Positions 23,844 to 34,344 of a DNA stretch of 64,000 nucleotides are shown one piece after another. Numbering within the stretch: position 1 is the first letter of the stretch; each line of letters begins with the position of its first letter. The translations under genes and the position numbers were made by a program. A model generated the notes under the pieces. That model was not told where the DNA came from. It did no database searches and saw nothing but the letters and a program-made list of their open reading frames with translations. This DNA is from Kalaharituber pfeilii (taxonomy: Eukaryota > Ascomycota > Pezizomycetes > Pezizales > Pezizaceae): NCBI GenBank assembly GCA_015179045.1, contig WHUZ01000042.1, positions 248,001 to 312,000 on the forward strand. Direction: 5' to 3'.

Positions 23844-24426
23844 GGCGACGGACAGCTGGCAAGCTCATAGTAACTGGCTAGCTATAGATAGCTAGCAAGC
23901 TGCCAGTATAGCCGCCTACCTGCTAAAGTAGGCCTATGGCTTATCATGGTTGCTATAGTGAAAACTCTGCCTTTGCCACCCTGCTCTTGCTTGCTACTGC
24001 CCTCGTCGCCACTCCTATCTTTGTATTATTTTTCTTAGTTAATAAGCCTACCATGTATATAATGGCTCCATCTAGCCATCATGTAAATAGTCCTTTCTCT
24101 CCTTGTCTGTTATCTTGTCTTCTTAATAGACTCATATGGTTCCTCGTAGTCCATATGTTCTTGTTATTCTTATTCAGTACCTGATCTTCATTGCCTTTTC
24201 ACCATACCCTGCCATCGCCACTGAACTAGAACTGGTAGACCAGAACTGCTGAACCGGAACCGCTGAACCGAAACTCGCGAGCCTCTCCTGTTAGCCTCTC
24301 CTATTAAGCCTCTCCTGTTAAGCCTCTCCTGTCAAGGCTCTACCATTCAGTGCTTGCGAAACTACTGTTACACAGAACCGGTCGTATCCCTTAGCAGCAC
24401 CCGCCCGCTGCCACATATAACAATAA
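23844..24426 (+). repeat. 5'-truncated LTR of a gypsy-2-related family
   Basis: Matches the solo LTR at 25838-27260 over its 3' part: the CTGGCTAGCTATAGATAGC palindromic stretch, AACTCTGC(C/T)TTTGCCAC, ATGTATATAATGGCTCC, and the end CCACATATAACA. Its first 100 bases or so are missing, and it follows the broken gag directly. This suggests an internal deletion that fused gag to a 3' LTR. Confidence 0.65.
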
Positions 24427-25832
24427 TAAAGAACTACTATCCTACTATACTATTAATATCAAAGCTACTAAACTAAGTTAATAAAGTAAAATACTAATAA
24501 ATATTAAAGAGTAACATATAAAAAATATATAACTTGATATAACTTATTGAAGATAATAAATAAAAAATAATATTTCAAATACTATAGGAATATTATAAAT
24601 ATATAGTTATATCTCTTAAATTAATAACTATTCTAATATTGTTTAAAGTATTAGTAAATAATATCTTTTATTTATATTTTAACTACTTTATTATTATCTG
24701 TTACGGATTTACTGCAACTGTAGGGCGAGTGGTCGGTGGATGCACGCACGTATACAGTCAGTATGTGCATATGCGATGTAGGTGAGTGCGACAGCCGGGC
24801 GCCGGCGTCCCAGTTGTGAAATGTGCTATATGAGCTACGCAAAGAACTAGCGAGTATCGCTGGTCAACTATCTTTTTGGCCTGGCGGACGGTAACTCTCT
24901 GCATTTACCACTATCCATTATATTATCTTTCTTAATAATATCCTAATATTCTAAACTATATTTAAGAAATATAAAGTTAATATTACTAAGATATTAGTAG
25001 TAAAGTTTAATAAATATAATCTTTTTAAATTAAAAAAAATACTTAATCTATTTAAAAAAAGTAGAATTTTTGAGATATAGTATTAGTAAAAAAGAAATAA
25101 AAATAAATTCATATAAAATTAAATTAGTTAAAATTTAGCTAACTTTTATATATTAAAAAATTATATTATTTCTAGAATTTATAAACTACTACTTTATATC
25201 TTATTATAATTATATTATTATATTACTTACTTATTCAAAAATAATACTTTATTTATATAAATTAATAACTATTAAAAAATATTTAAAACTATTAAATAAT
25301 TCTTTATTTTAATATTAATTTTAATTTTAAATTACTTACTTTTATTAAAACTAATACTTTTAAAAATACTATTAGTATTTATTTAATTTAATATAATATT
25401 AAAGTAAAAACTCTTTATTTTATTATAATTTATAGCTAAAAGTTCTTTTTTATAAAAATAAACTATAAGATATATAATAAAAAGCTATTAACTATAATTA
25501 CTAGTTTTAAAAAATAAAAAATATATTTAAAAAAAGTTAAGTATTAAATATAAATCTATTTTAACTACTAAAACTTTTAATTATTTATTATTATAAAAGT
25601 TTTAAATTAAAGATAAAAATATTAGTTTTATATAATTTTATTATTATTAATTATTTTAATATAACTAACTTATAAATAAATATATTAGAATAATAATTTA
25701 ATTATTAAGATCTTATTATAAAGTAAAAATACTATTTACTTAAATTTTATTAACTTACACTTATTATAATTAAGCTAAAAAATATTATAATTAATAAATA
25801 TAGTAGTATATTAGGAAAAATTAAAAAAGATT
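24427..25832. repeat. AT-rich RIP-like tract (gypsy-1 interior)
   Basis: Almost pure A/T from 24427 to 24695 and from about 24910 to 25832. A 200-bp island of normal composition lies between (about 24700-24900, starting TGTTACGGATTTACTG), probably a younger insert. No coding is readable. Position within gypsy-1 suggests this is its mutated pol region. Confidence 0.7.
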
Positions 25833-25837
25833 ATAAG

Positions 25838-27260
25838 TATCACAGCTCGTGTCTTACAGTCTCTGCACACTAAGCCACAACTGCCGGCAAGCCACAATCG
25901 CTGGCAAGCTATAACCACCTCCTGCCAATAGCCAGCAAGCTTATAGAACTGGCTAGCTATAGGTAGCTAGCAAGCTGCTAGTATAGCTTGCCTGCCAGTA
26001 CAGCCTGTCTGCTAGTATAGCCTGCCTGCTAATACAGTCTGTCTACTAGTATAGCCCGCCTGCTAGTACAGCCTGCCTGTTAGTATAGCCACTTGCTAGT
26101 ATAGCCTGCCAGCCATAAAAACTCTGCTTTCACTACTCTGTTCTTACTACTACCCTCGTCACTGCTTCTACCTTTGTATTCTGTTTCTTAGGTAATGTGT
26201 TACGGGCGTGAGGGGCTAGGCTCCGGTGGGCGCTGGAAGGCACTGGATGTTACTACGGCTACGGAGGTGCGTATTCGGCAGGCCGGAGTCGCTACGGAGG
26301 CGTATATACTGCGGGCCGGAAAGGCTACGGAGGCGTATATGCTGCGGGCCGAGATGGCCACGGAGGCGTATGTGCTGCGGGCCGAAGAGGCTACGGAGGC
26401 GTATATACTGCGGGCCGGAAAGGCTACAGAGGTGTATATACGGCGGGCCGGAAGGGCAGCTGTTTTGCGTGGAGCGCGCAGCGGAGCGGAGCGATTCACG
26501 GGCGTAATGAGGAAACGATAGGTTTCAGAAGTATAGAGAACTTAGAACACCGCTTGTGTCTTGATTGTTCAACTGTGCTATCGCCTGTGCTTAAATAGAC
26601 TGAGCACATCATACATGACTAGGCAAGCAAATAAAGAAACGGCAATTCAACAATGCCAATAATCATAACAAAGAAACATGCAACGTAGTACAGATGCTAG
26701 ATAATAACATGTACTAGGGCATGTGCGCATATTAGCTTCATAAACCGAGTGCCAGGCCTAAAGACCTTACAATCAACGGTGACACACACTTCCTTAGCAC
26801 TACCCTATTCGGAAGACAAAGAACCTTCTGCCAAGCCTAACGGGTGATCAGTCCGGTCTAGCAGCACTGGCCTTACTGAGGGTTCAGGGTAAGTGTTCCT
26901 CTGGTCGGGTAAGTCTCACCTTAGCCGTAACATAATGAACCTAATATATATATATAGGCTCTATCTTGCTCTCATGTTAATAGTTTTTTTTCTTCTTGTC
27001 TATTGTCTTATTTTCTTAATAGACTCTATAGTTTCTCGCAGCTCATATGTTCTTATTCTTTTTATCAATCTCTAGATTCAATTTAGTACCTATTTTTCTC
27101 TACCTTTTCACTATAGTCTACTATTACCATTGAACTAGAACTACTAAATTACTACCTGTAAGCCTCTTCTGTCAAGCTTCTGCTATTCATCACTTGTGAA
27201 ACTACTATTATTCTGAGCCGGTTATATCTTTTAGTAGTACTAGCTTGCTACCACGTAACA
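25838..27260 (+). mobile_element. Solo LTR (gypsy-2-related) holding a nested solo LTR
   Basis: Starts TATCACAGCTCG (mutated TGTCACAGC) and ends CCACGTAACA. It is flanked by direct repeats ATAAG at 25833-25837 and 27261-27265. Internal GCTGGCTAGCTATAGGTAGC and repeated GCCTGCCTGCTAGTATA words lie at 25930-26110. A second LTR (26198-26932) is inserted within it; without that the LTR is about 680 bp. Confidence 0.8.
26198..26932. mobile_element. Solo LTR with internal 33-bp minisatellite
   Basis: A 735-bp unit starting TGTTACGGGCG and ending GCCGTAACA, with 5-bp direct repeats TAATG at 26193-26197 and 26933-26937. Near the 5' side are about six tandem copies of a 33-bp unit (GCTACGGAGGCGTATATACT...), which keep both strands open and create repeat ORFs (ATEAYILRAGK). 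It belongs to a different family from the LTR it sits in. Orientation is not certain. Confidence 0.78.
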
Positions 27261-27265
27261 ATAAG

Positions 27266-28319
27266 TAGAACTTATTTTAAATATAATACTTGAAATTTAT
27301 TTATATATATACTTTGTAATTCTTTTTATATTTTATATTTATACTTATATACTACTTTAAAAACTATAATAATATATATTTTTATATAATAACTTTATTC
27401 TTTTTAATAAAATAATCTTTATATTAAATAATAAGATTTTTAAGATAAAAATTATTTAAATATATTATAGTATATTTATAATAAAATACTTAGATTAAGT
27501 AAAAATATTAAAACTAATTTTTAAAATTTTTTTTTTCTTTATATAAAATAATTTCTTAAAACCTATATTTAATATAAGATTTATAATAGATATAAGCTAT
27601 TAAAATAGTAACTTTTAGTTAATTATAATTTCTTATTTTTTTTATACTTTTAATATTTAGTATTAATAAATTTTATAATTAAATTTCTTTTATTTAAAAA
27701 CTTATTATTATCTCTATTTTTATTTTATAATTCTATACTTATTATAGTAAATTAACTTATTAAAATAATATATTTATATATTTTATTTTTTATAGTAAAA
27801 CTATTATAGCTTTAAAGCTAACTTAACTCTATTTTAAGTATATATTTATTTATTATTATATTTAAAAGAGATTATTATAAATTATAAAGTAATATTTATT
27901 TTAAACTTTTACTTACTATATTAAGCTACTAATATTAACTACTAGTAGTAATAATTCTTAATTACTTATTATTTATAAACTAATAACTAGACTAAGTATA
28001 TAAAAAGAATTCTTTAATAGTATCTTTAAGTATATTACAGCTATTAATAAGACAATTGGGTTAAGCTCTTACTATTAACTTAGTTTGCTTATAATAATAA
28101 TAAATAAAGTAGTATCAAATACTTGCTTTTTATATAAACTATGGCTACTATTCAACTCTTAATATCTCTCTAAAAGTATCTGCAAAATCTTTTGTAGTTA
28201 ATGAATGACTTTAAGAGCTATACTCTCTATATTACTTCTTACGGCATGAAATAGAGTTTGTCTAGCAACTACAGGTCTAGTACTACTACTATAATATCTA
28301 TCCAGAGCCTAAAATTAAA
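27266..28319 (+). repeat. AT-rich RIP-like tract (gypsy-1 pol, unreadable)
   Basis: A/T-dominated sequence that grades near 28050-28320 into recognisable pol sequence. I infer it is the RIP-mutated RT, RNase H and integrase part of gypsy-1; no motif survives. Confidence 0.65.
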
Positions 28320-28745
28320 GAAGATGATCGAGTTTGGCTTATTTAAAGATGCATAAAAATGAACTAACTCTCCAAGAAGCTCAACTATAAGAAATCAGGA
28401 CCATTTAAAGTAGAAATAGTGATCAGTCCAGCAGCAGCCTACAAGTTAAGACTGCCTTCATCAATATACATTCATGCAGTCTTTTATATCTCGCTGCTGG
28501 AAAAGGCTACCACTGATAATACACTCAGAGAAGAACAACCTGCACCACCGCCAATCATCATTGAGGGTGAAACATACTGGGAAGTTGAAGGGGTAGTTAA
28601 CAGCCGCAGATATGAGAAGAAGCTGAAATATGAGGTTGGGTAGAAAGGCTACCCACATCACGATAATACTTGGGAACCGGCTTAAGGCCTTAAGAGCATA
28701 CGAGAAATGATTAACCAATTCCACCCAGAAGTACCCTGACAAGCC
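28320..28745 (+). pseudogene. Gypsy-1 Pol C-terminus with chromodomain
   Basis: The frame reads DDRVWLI, stops, then KKLNYKKSGPFKVEIVISPA and AAYKLRLPSSIYIHAVFYIS, the GPF/Y-type end of a Ty3/gypsy integrase. EGETYWEVEGVVNSRRYEKK, then after a stop KGYPHHDNTWEPA, form a chromodomain. Two or more TAG/TAA stops (from TGG or CAG) fit RIP-type decay. It places this element among the chromoviruses (chromodomain Ty3/gypsy). Confidence 0.82.
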
Positions 28746-28937
28746 CGGTCCCATGAATGAGTGAAAAAGGAGGGAGAAAGACTCCGCTGTTCATAACTTT
28801 TCTTGTTACCCTGAATTTGCCCTACTACTTTATGTTCTTGTTCACTTATTGCATATCATTCCCTCATATGTTTTCTATGTTTACTAGTCATGTCATTCTC
28901 TTACATCCATGGCCTGAGGCTAGAAGTGGAGAGATAC

Positions 28938-29968
28938 TGTCATGCCGCAATAGAAATTAACAGGGATTAGTTCTTGGTAACTAAAATGCAGTAATCAGCC
29001 CGACCTACAGAATGCTCTCGAATCGTGCCAACAGCTACAGCCCTACAGCGCTCTACATGATTCTACAGCATTCTACAGCACTCTTCTATGTCGTCATGTA
29101 TGTTTCTATTTTCGTCATGTCTGTTTCTATGTCATCATGTTCAAGTTCATGTAATATTCGTATCTGCTACCAATGAATCCAACAGGCCGTGATCTGCATT
29201 GGACTGAAACCGCCTGGACCAGTCCAGGCCGGTCCAGGCCAATTAAACAAATCACTCCACAGCTATCCAGGTGAATTGAGGCCAGCATTTACCAGATTGT
29301 TTGAGTATTTAAATGAGTAGAATCTCCCGTATGTCTAGACTTTTAAACAGCAGCGGTCTACGACTTTTGTCAAGTATGTATCACACTTTGTATTCAAGTA
29401 TATATATTTTAGAAATGATGGACCTTCCAGATAATACAACAGACGGGACTCAATTCTTCGATGATGATACCTAATGCGCAACTGTCAATTACTGATAGTG
29501 GAAATATCCAGGACTATTAAAATCTAATTCACCTAGGTTAAATTTTAAAATCGCTTGAATTTACGTAAATGGCCTGGTTTGCCTGGACTAGCATGAATGG
29601 CTTAGACCGGCCTGGTTGGCCTGGACCAGCCTGAATGGTCTGGACCGGCCTGATTGGCCTGTCCAGGCGGCCCTCACGGCCTGGCCTGATTGTTCAGGCC
29701 AGGCCAGGCCCAGAATTTCACGGTCCAGGCCAGTCCAGGCCTCCGGTTAGCCTGGCCTGGCCTGGCCTGTTGGATTCATTGTCTGCTACTCCTGTTCACT
29801 CTCTCTCGTCTATATATACCATCCCTACCTGCCTGTATGTAGTCTCCACTGGTCAACGTACATTCATTCTCTCTCCTGCCTTGCCTCCACCCTCTCTCTG
29901 TGTGTCTGCTGCCTCGTAGCATCCGCGATCGTTGCCTCCATTCTACTGACCCCAGCACTGCCCTTACA
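28938..29968 (+). repeat. 3' LTR of gypsy-1, split by a hAT-like MITE
   Basis: Begins TGTCATGCCGCAATAG and ends GCCCTTACA like the 5' LTR. It is interrupted at the GTATCTGCTAC site by the 611-bp element at 29171-29781. It also has a short extra duplication of a TGTTTCTATGTCATCATG word near 29095-29140. Followed by TSD AAATG. Confidence 0.85.
29171..29781. mobile_element. hAT-like MITE, 611 bp
   Basis: Perfect 18-bp terminal inverted repeats (CAATGAATCCAACAGGCC at the left, its complement at the right) lie inside 8-bp direct repeats TCTGCTAC (29163-29170 and 29782-29789). An 8-bp TSD and a CA-starting TIR suit the hAT superfamily. The interior has no transposase. Its right third is made of imperfect GGCCTGGAC/GGCCTGAATGG repeats. 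Confidence 0.88.
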
Positions 29969-29973
29969 AAATG

Positions 29974-30296
29974 GCCGGGGGGCGGGAAGCGATATACAGG
30001 CCCTCGGCCGCAGCACAGGGGGAAGAGGACCCCGTGGTGAGAAAAAAAAAAAAAAAAGGCTTCGTTTTTTATTTTATTTTTTTTTTTATATCATTACTCG
30101 CATGCCGCCCTATGGGCTATGGCGAGAAAAAAGGCTTCGGGGTAATGGATGACTTGCTTCAAATACAGGCACTATGGTGCTGACTCAGCAAGTGACTGTT
30201 TGTTTTGAAATTAAGTGTACTCGCCTTGAGCCGGGCACGACACCACTTACACAAACCGTCCGACACGCAAAACATATATGGATTGACAACTTCGAC
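29974..30296. other. Spacer with an A-rich retroposed tail and a family B insert
   Basis: A GC-rich 70-bp segment ending in poly-A (to about 30057) looks like another truncated retroposon end. The family B insert at 30065-30126 follows. The rest up to 30296 is the short 5' flank of the F-box gene. Confidence 0.45.
30065..30126 (-). mobile_element. Family B short tail insert, 62 bp
   Basis: Minus orientation (poly-T first, then CATTACTCGCATGCCGCCCT...). Direct repeats AAAAAAGGCTTCG at 30052-30064 and 30127-30139 frame it. It lies about 170 bp upstream of the F-box gene start. Confidence 0.85.
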
Positions 30297-31719
30297 ATGG
30301 ACACCCTTCCTCTCGAGCTCCTGGAGCTCATCGTGTCACACCTTCCTGCTCCTCTTAGCCCTTACGCCTCCATCTGCAAGGCCTTCGTCCCCTTGATTGA
30401 GACCCGTACATTCCAAACCATCGAAAACGTCTATCCCAACGACCTCCCAATACTCAAATTTTTACTTTCTGGACCCCACCGCTCGCACAGGCGTAACGCC
30501 CTTGCGATGCTTGTGTACCATGTACGACTGCCGAATTCGGATGCCATAGTTACGACAGACGAGCAGGCTTTCACCTTCGCAGTCAGGAAACTGCTCGAAG
30601 TACTACGGGGCTGGGAGGAGGATGACCCTGGGTCACTTCATCGACATGGGCTCGAGCTTGTCGTGCTTCTTGAGTTCTTGGCGAATGTGAACACAACACC
30701 ACAGAACGGCCATGGTGCCCATGCCGGGTATGCATCCATCAGCTCAAGCAGGGATGAGGCCTCGAGTTTGTTGAATCTGTCACAAGCATTCCCAGTAGAT
30801 ATACCGGCCGTGAACCTAGTGAGCTCGTTTGATCTCCTGACCATTTCGCCGCTGGACGCAGAGAATGACGACAGACATGTTCCACCTGCGTTGATAGCCC
30901 GCCTCACTGGGCGACTTTCGCAGGTGAAGAAAATATTTTGGGACTTGTGGGGGGCAAGGACACTACACGCTGATGTAGAGCTCCTGAAGTCCGTAGTTTC
31001 AGGTACATTCCCCCCCTATTCACTTAAGTAAAAGTGAACTGATGTGAACATCAACTTTCGTCCGGATGTCCTTAGATTTCATAGAATGCTTGGCTACCCT
31101 TCCGCCCGGGATTCCCATTCTTACCTGCTTGTCTCTCAATTACCCGTTCTTCAGCGAGCATGGCATTGCTCTTTTCTCCCCTCTCCAGCAATCATCGCCT
31201 GAGACAATCGATAATTTCAGTCGTGCCCTTCATAACATCACAATTCAATGTCCCAACCTCACAACCCTTACACTCAATGGCATTACTACGTCCCACTATT
31301 TATTCTGGCCCGATAGTCCACATGGCGAGACTGCGCTGACGCCCCACTGGCCAAAGCTAGAGTCGTTGATTGTGTGTTCCAACATGCTGACACAGGAAAA
31401 CAATGAAGGGATCGAGAAAATAATTGGCCTAAAACGCATGATGCTCGCTGTTTCCAGAGCAGCCAACAACATGCCCCGGCTTCGGAGCTTGGACGTTACG
31501 CTCAACCCGTATGGGCCGGAGGCGGTGCAAGTGAAGGCGGCTACAGAGGACGAATTGTCCCACGAGCTAGGAGCTAGAACGCATGATGCAAAAAGGCGAT
31601 GTGTAGTCAAAATGGGCAGGATTGAGAGCGCCGGCGGCGCTATTTCCTCCCAGGTTTGGGCGTTGTGGAAAAAGTGGGTGGGCGAAGATGGAGCAGTCGA
31701 GATTACTTACTATTGGTAG
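30297..31719 (+). CDS. F-box domain protein
   Basis: Two exons, 30297-31002 and 31076-31719, with intron 31003-31075 (GTACAT...TTAG), give 449 residues. A second in-frame acceptor at 31084 would shorten the protein by three residues. The chosen start reads MDTLPLELLELIVSHLPAPL then YASICKAFVPLI, a standard N-terminal F-box that would bind Skp1 in an SCF ubiquitin ligase. An upstream in-frame ATG (30174) is less likely, because the F-box of these fungal proteins normally begins within a few residues of Met. The middle and C-terminus have loosely leucine-rich stretches (CPNLTTLTLNGI, MPRLRSLDVTL), as in F-box/LRR-type substrate receptors. No stops or frame breaks are seen, although transposons surround it. 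The substrate is unknown. Confidence 0.85.
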
Positions 31720-33357
31720 TCAACATTTTCCTGTTTGCCTTAGCTGCTCAGTTTGAATTTTAATTTCCTTGCGTATTTGGCACAAATTCTATCCTCACTT
31801 GATGTATGTCCAGATGGTTCCTAACTCTTGTTTATCTAATGTTTTGTTGTTCAGGATTAGTATGATACCGGTTGGACTGTGATAAGCTAGTAGGGCTAAC
31901 GTGCGTGAAGGAAACTAGGTACTGTACGCATCGAGACGCGACCCACAATTCTCACAAGCGTCGAAGCCTGAAAGGAGTACCAGACCATGCGGGCTAGAGC
32001 ATTCAACACATGAAAAATGAAAAAACGCGACTGATGTTGAAGGCGGAAAAGCTCGTATAGGCATGAAGCGTACTAATTTCCTCCCAACCTCACTCTCGGC
32101 GACATTTCACTGCTCCATATGCACTACAGTCGGGCCTCTTCCTACTACCGCATGTTAGCAATCTTCCCTATCTCTCCTCCAACCACTTCCATACGTTTCC
32201 TAACTTACTTCTCAGAGTTAATCCAAGGAGCACAAAGGCGGACTGGCTGAACTGTGTAAGGAGGTATCAGGGGATAAGTATTGGCGGGACTTGTGGAGGA
32301 TAATCCTGTCGTTGATGTGATGGTGGAGGCAACAATCCACTATCATTCTCACTTCCTCTTCGTTCAGTTGTCTCTTTCTTGGCCCCTGGTCCTGGATCCT
32401 TGGGACCGTGAGGCTTACACTTAAAGATTTATACTGGTTCATTGGGACATCTGTTGTCGGTCTTGGTGCAGGGTCTTGATCTAATTCTAAGACTGGCATT
32501 GACCTCGAAACAAGGAAGGCTTGTCCAAGCCCACTGGCAGTTGCCGCTCTCACGGCTACTATTTCCGATTGAGACTCTGCACCGGCCTGAAGCCCCTTCA
32601 CCTAAGCTTCCGCCGCCTTCAGGACGAACTACTGATAACTACACCCATTGAATGACTCCGGCTTCGCCAGACGTACCCACCTCCCACTCCCCGCTTTTGC
32701 GCTCTGGGAAGGGTTTCTTAGTAAAGGGGTGCTGACCTGTGCGTTTCTTTTGCAGAAACGGGACTGGATAACCTGTCAATATTGACCCTTCCTGCTGTAT
32801 TCTCTTGGTGCAGTTGATGTGTTGGCAGCAGAGGTGAGTGCTCACAAGTCCTCAAACCTTTACCCCGAAGGGGAACCTTGAGGAATCCGTTTTATTGGAA
32901 TAGATTTTAGAACAAATGGCTTAGGATGTTGACAGCTTTCGGTATATTGGTTTCTCAGACAAGGATCCGGACATTGTTGCTGATATACTGTAACGAAATC
33001 GCTTCTAAGCCCTCGTCCCATGTGGAAGTGTAGTTGTCCCACAGAACCTTAAACGATTCAAAATCCGTCCCTTGAGCTTAATTTCCGCTCTTGTTGCACT
33101 GCGAAGGCTAGGAATTTTTCCCGCTAGTTTCTGAATATAAATCTTGAACTAATCACAAGTTGTGAAGGAATTAGCAATCGGGTGTGAAGGACCCATGATC
33201 CAGCTCAAAAAAAAAGCCCTGCCCTCTATGAGTGTCCTCATCAATAGGAAGTAGGATGAACAACTAACTGTCTCAACAATTTCCAATCCCATGCTGCCTG
33301 ATAGATTGAGGTATTCTAGCAACGACCCCTACGGAAACGTGATGCTGGCCGTTCATC
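31720..33357. other. Region with possible minus-strand exons, unassigned
   Basis: Frames at 32218-32601, 32639-32845 and 32860-33042 (all minus) have fair protein-like composition (RKRQLNEEEVRMIVDCCLHH; LHFHMGRGLRSDFVTVYQQQ). They could be exons of one gene, but I found no convincing splice chain or family. The rest is non-coding to my eye. Confidence 0.35.
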
Positions 33358-33365
33358 ATCCGGGC

Positions 33366-33369
<4 letters not shown>

Positions 33370-33403
<34 letters not shown>

Positions 33404-33439
33404 ATCATTACTCGCATACCGCCCTAAGGGCTATGGCAA
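33370..33439 (-). mobile_element. Family B short tail insert, 70 bp
   Basis: A poly-T run of about 30 leads into the family B tail in minus orientation. Direct repeats ATCCGGGCTATT at 33358-33369 and 33440-33451. Confidence 0.88.
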
Positions 33440-33451
33440 ATCCGGGCTATT

Positions 33452-34340
33452 AGCCAACCGCATGGGGCACGGCGTCAATTCTCCAGGACATGAATTCGGT
33501 AACAACGGGCGACCAGCAGCCTGTCTTTTTCCTGTGTGAGTGTCCTCCTGAATTGGAGTAAGCTACAAACCTGAGAAGTTCCGATATCCCCCATTGTAAT
33601 AAAGCCCATTTTTGGTTACATGATGGATAGTCCAGAACATATACACTATTTATAACCTATTATCATCCTCGCCTCCCCCAGTAACCTTGCTCTCACTCTC
33701 AGTTGATTTCTCTTGGCGCCCAGCATCACGCCGGTAAAGCACAAATCCTGACTGAAACCAAACCAGATTACGAGACTATCACACAGCCTCAAGAATCAAA
33801 CTGACGTCCAGAAAAATAAAGAACACTGACAGGATGTCACTCGCGAGCCAGTCGGAGAATTAGACTGTTTAAAAACAACCCAGTAGGTTAGTACCGTGAA
33901 GCACATTTCTGACATGAGAAACAACCAAATGTCCAGATGATATGACTTTGGAATATGAGAACACTGCAAGGCGCGCCTCCAAGTTAACTCCTAGTACAAG
34001 GGATCCGACAGGGCGAATGTGAAGCACATGCAGCACCATGATCTCTGTATTTCGCCAACCTCCCAGAAATATCCCGCGCGTGCGTAAGTAAAAATTTAAA
34101 TCTACTCTAGTCCGCTCGTCAATTAAGCGGTTCGCTCATGAATCACCTATTCTCTCATTCAGTTGGAGGTGAATAGAGAAATGAAAGTTCAAAGGCTCCT
34201 CTAGACAAGGTACGTATTTCAATGTCGAAGCAAGAGGATCTCGTCATAGCTCAGTGTGGTATGGAGGTAAATCATATAACATGTAACTAGTTTGCAGCGA
34301 GTTCAAAGAACACGTGCGAGTTTGATAGCTATGGGCACAG
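33452..34340. other. Intergenic
   Basis: No gene or repeat recognised between the family B insert and the foldback element. Confidence 0.45.
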
Positions 34341-34344
34341 TGGG

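Larger units (their letters stand above)
19623..29968 (+). mobile_element. Ty3/gypsy LTR retrotransposon (gypsy-1), nested and degraded
   Basis: The 5' LTR (19623-20104) and 3' LTR (28938-29968, enlarged by a MITE) share the same sequence, start TGTCATGCC and end CCTTACA. Identical 5-bp duplications AAATG lie at 19618-19622 and 29969-29973. Gag coding starts at 20214. The end of pol with an integrase C-terminus and chromodomain lies at about 28320-28745. Between them are many later insertions and AT-rich, RIP-like internal sequence with no readable RT or protease. All parts run on the plus strand in canonical order, so this is one element of 10.3 kb including its nested guests. Confidence 0.88.

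Noticed and set aside
26195..26521. Repeat proteins of 93-108 residues on both strands
   Set aside because: Produced by the 33-bp tandem repeat within a solo LTR that has its own TSD.
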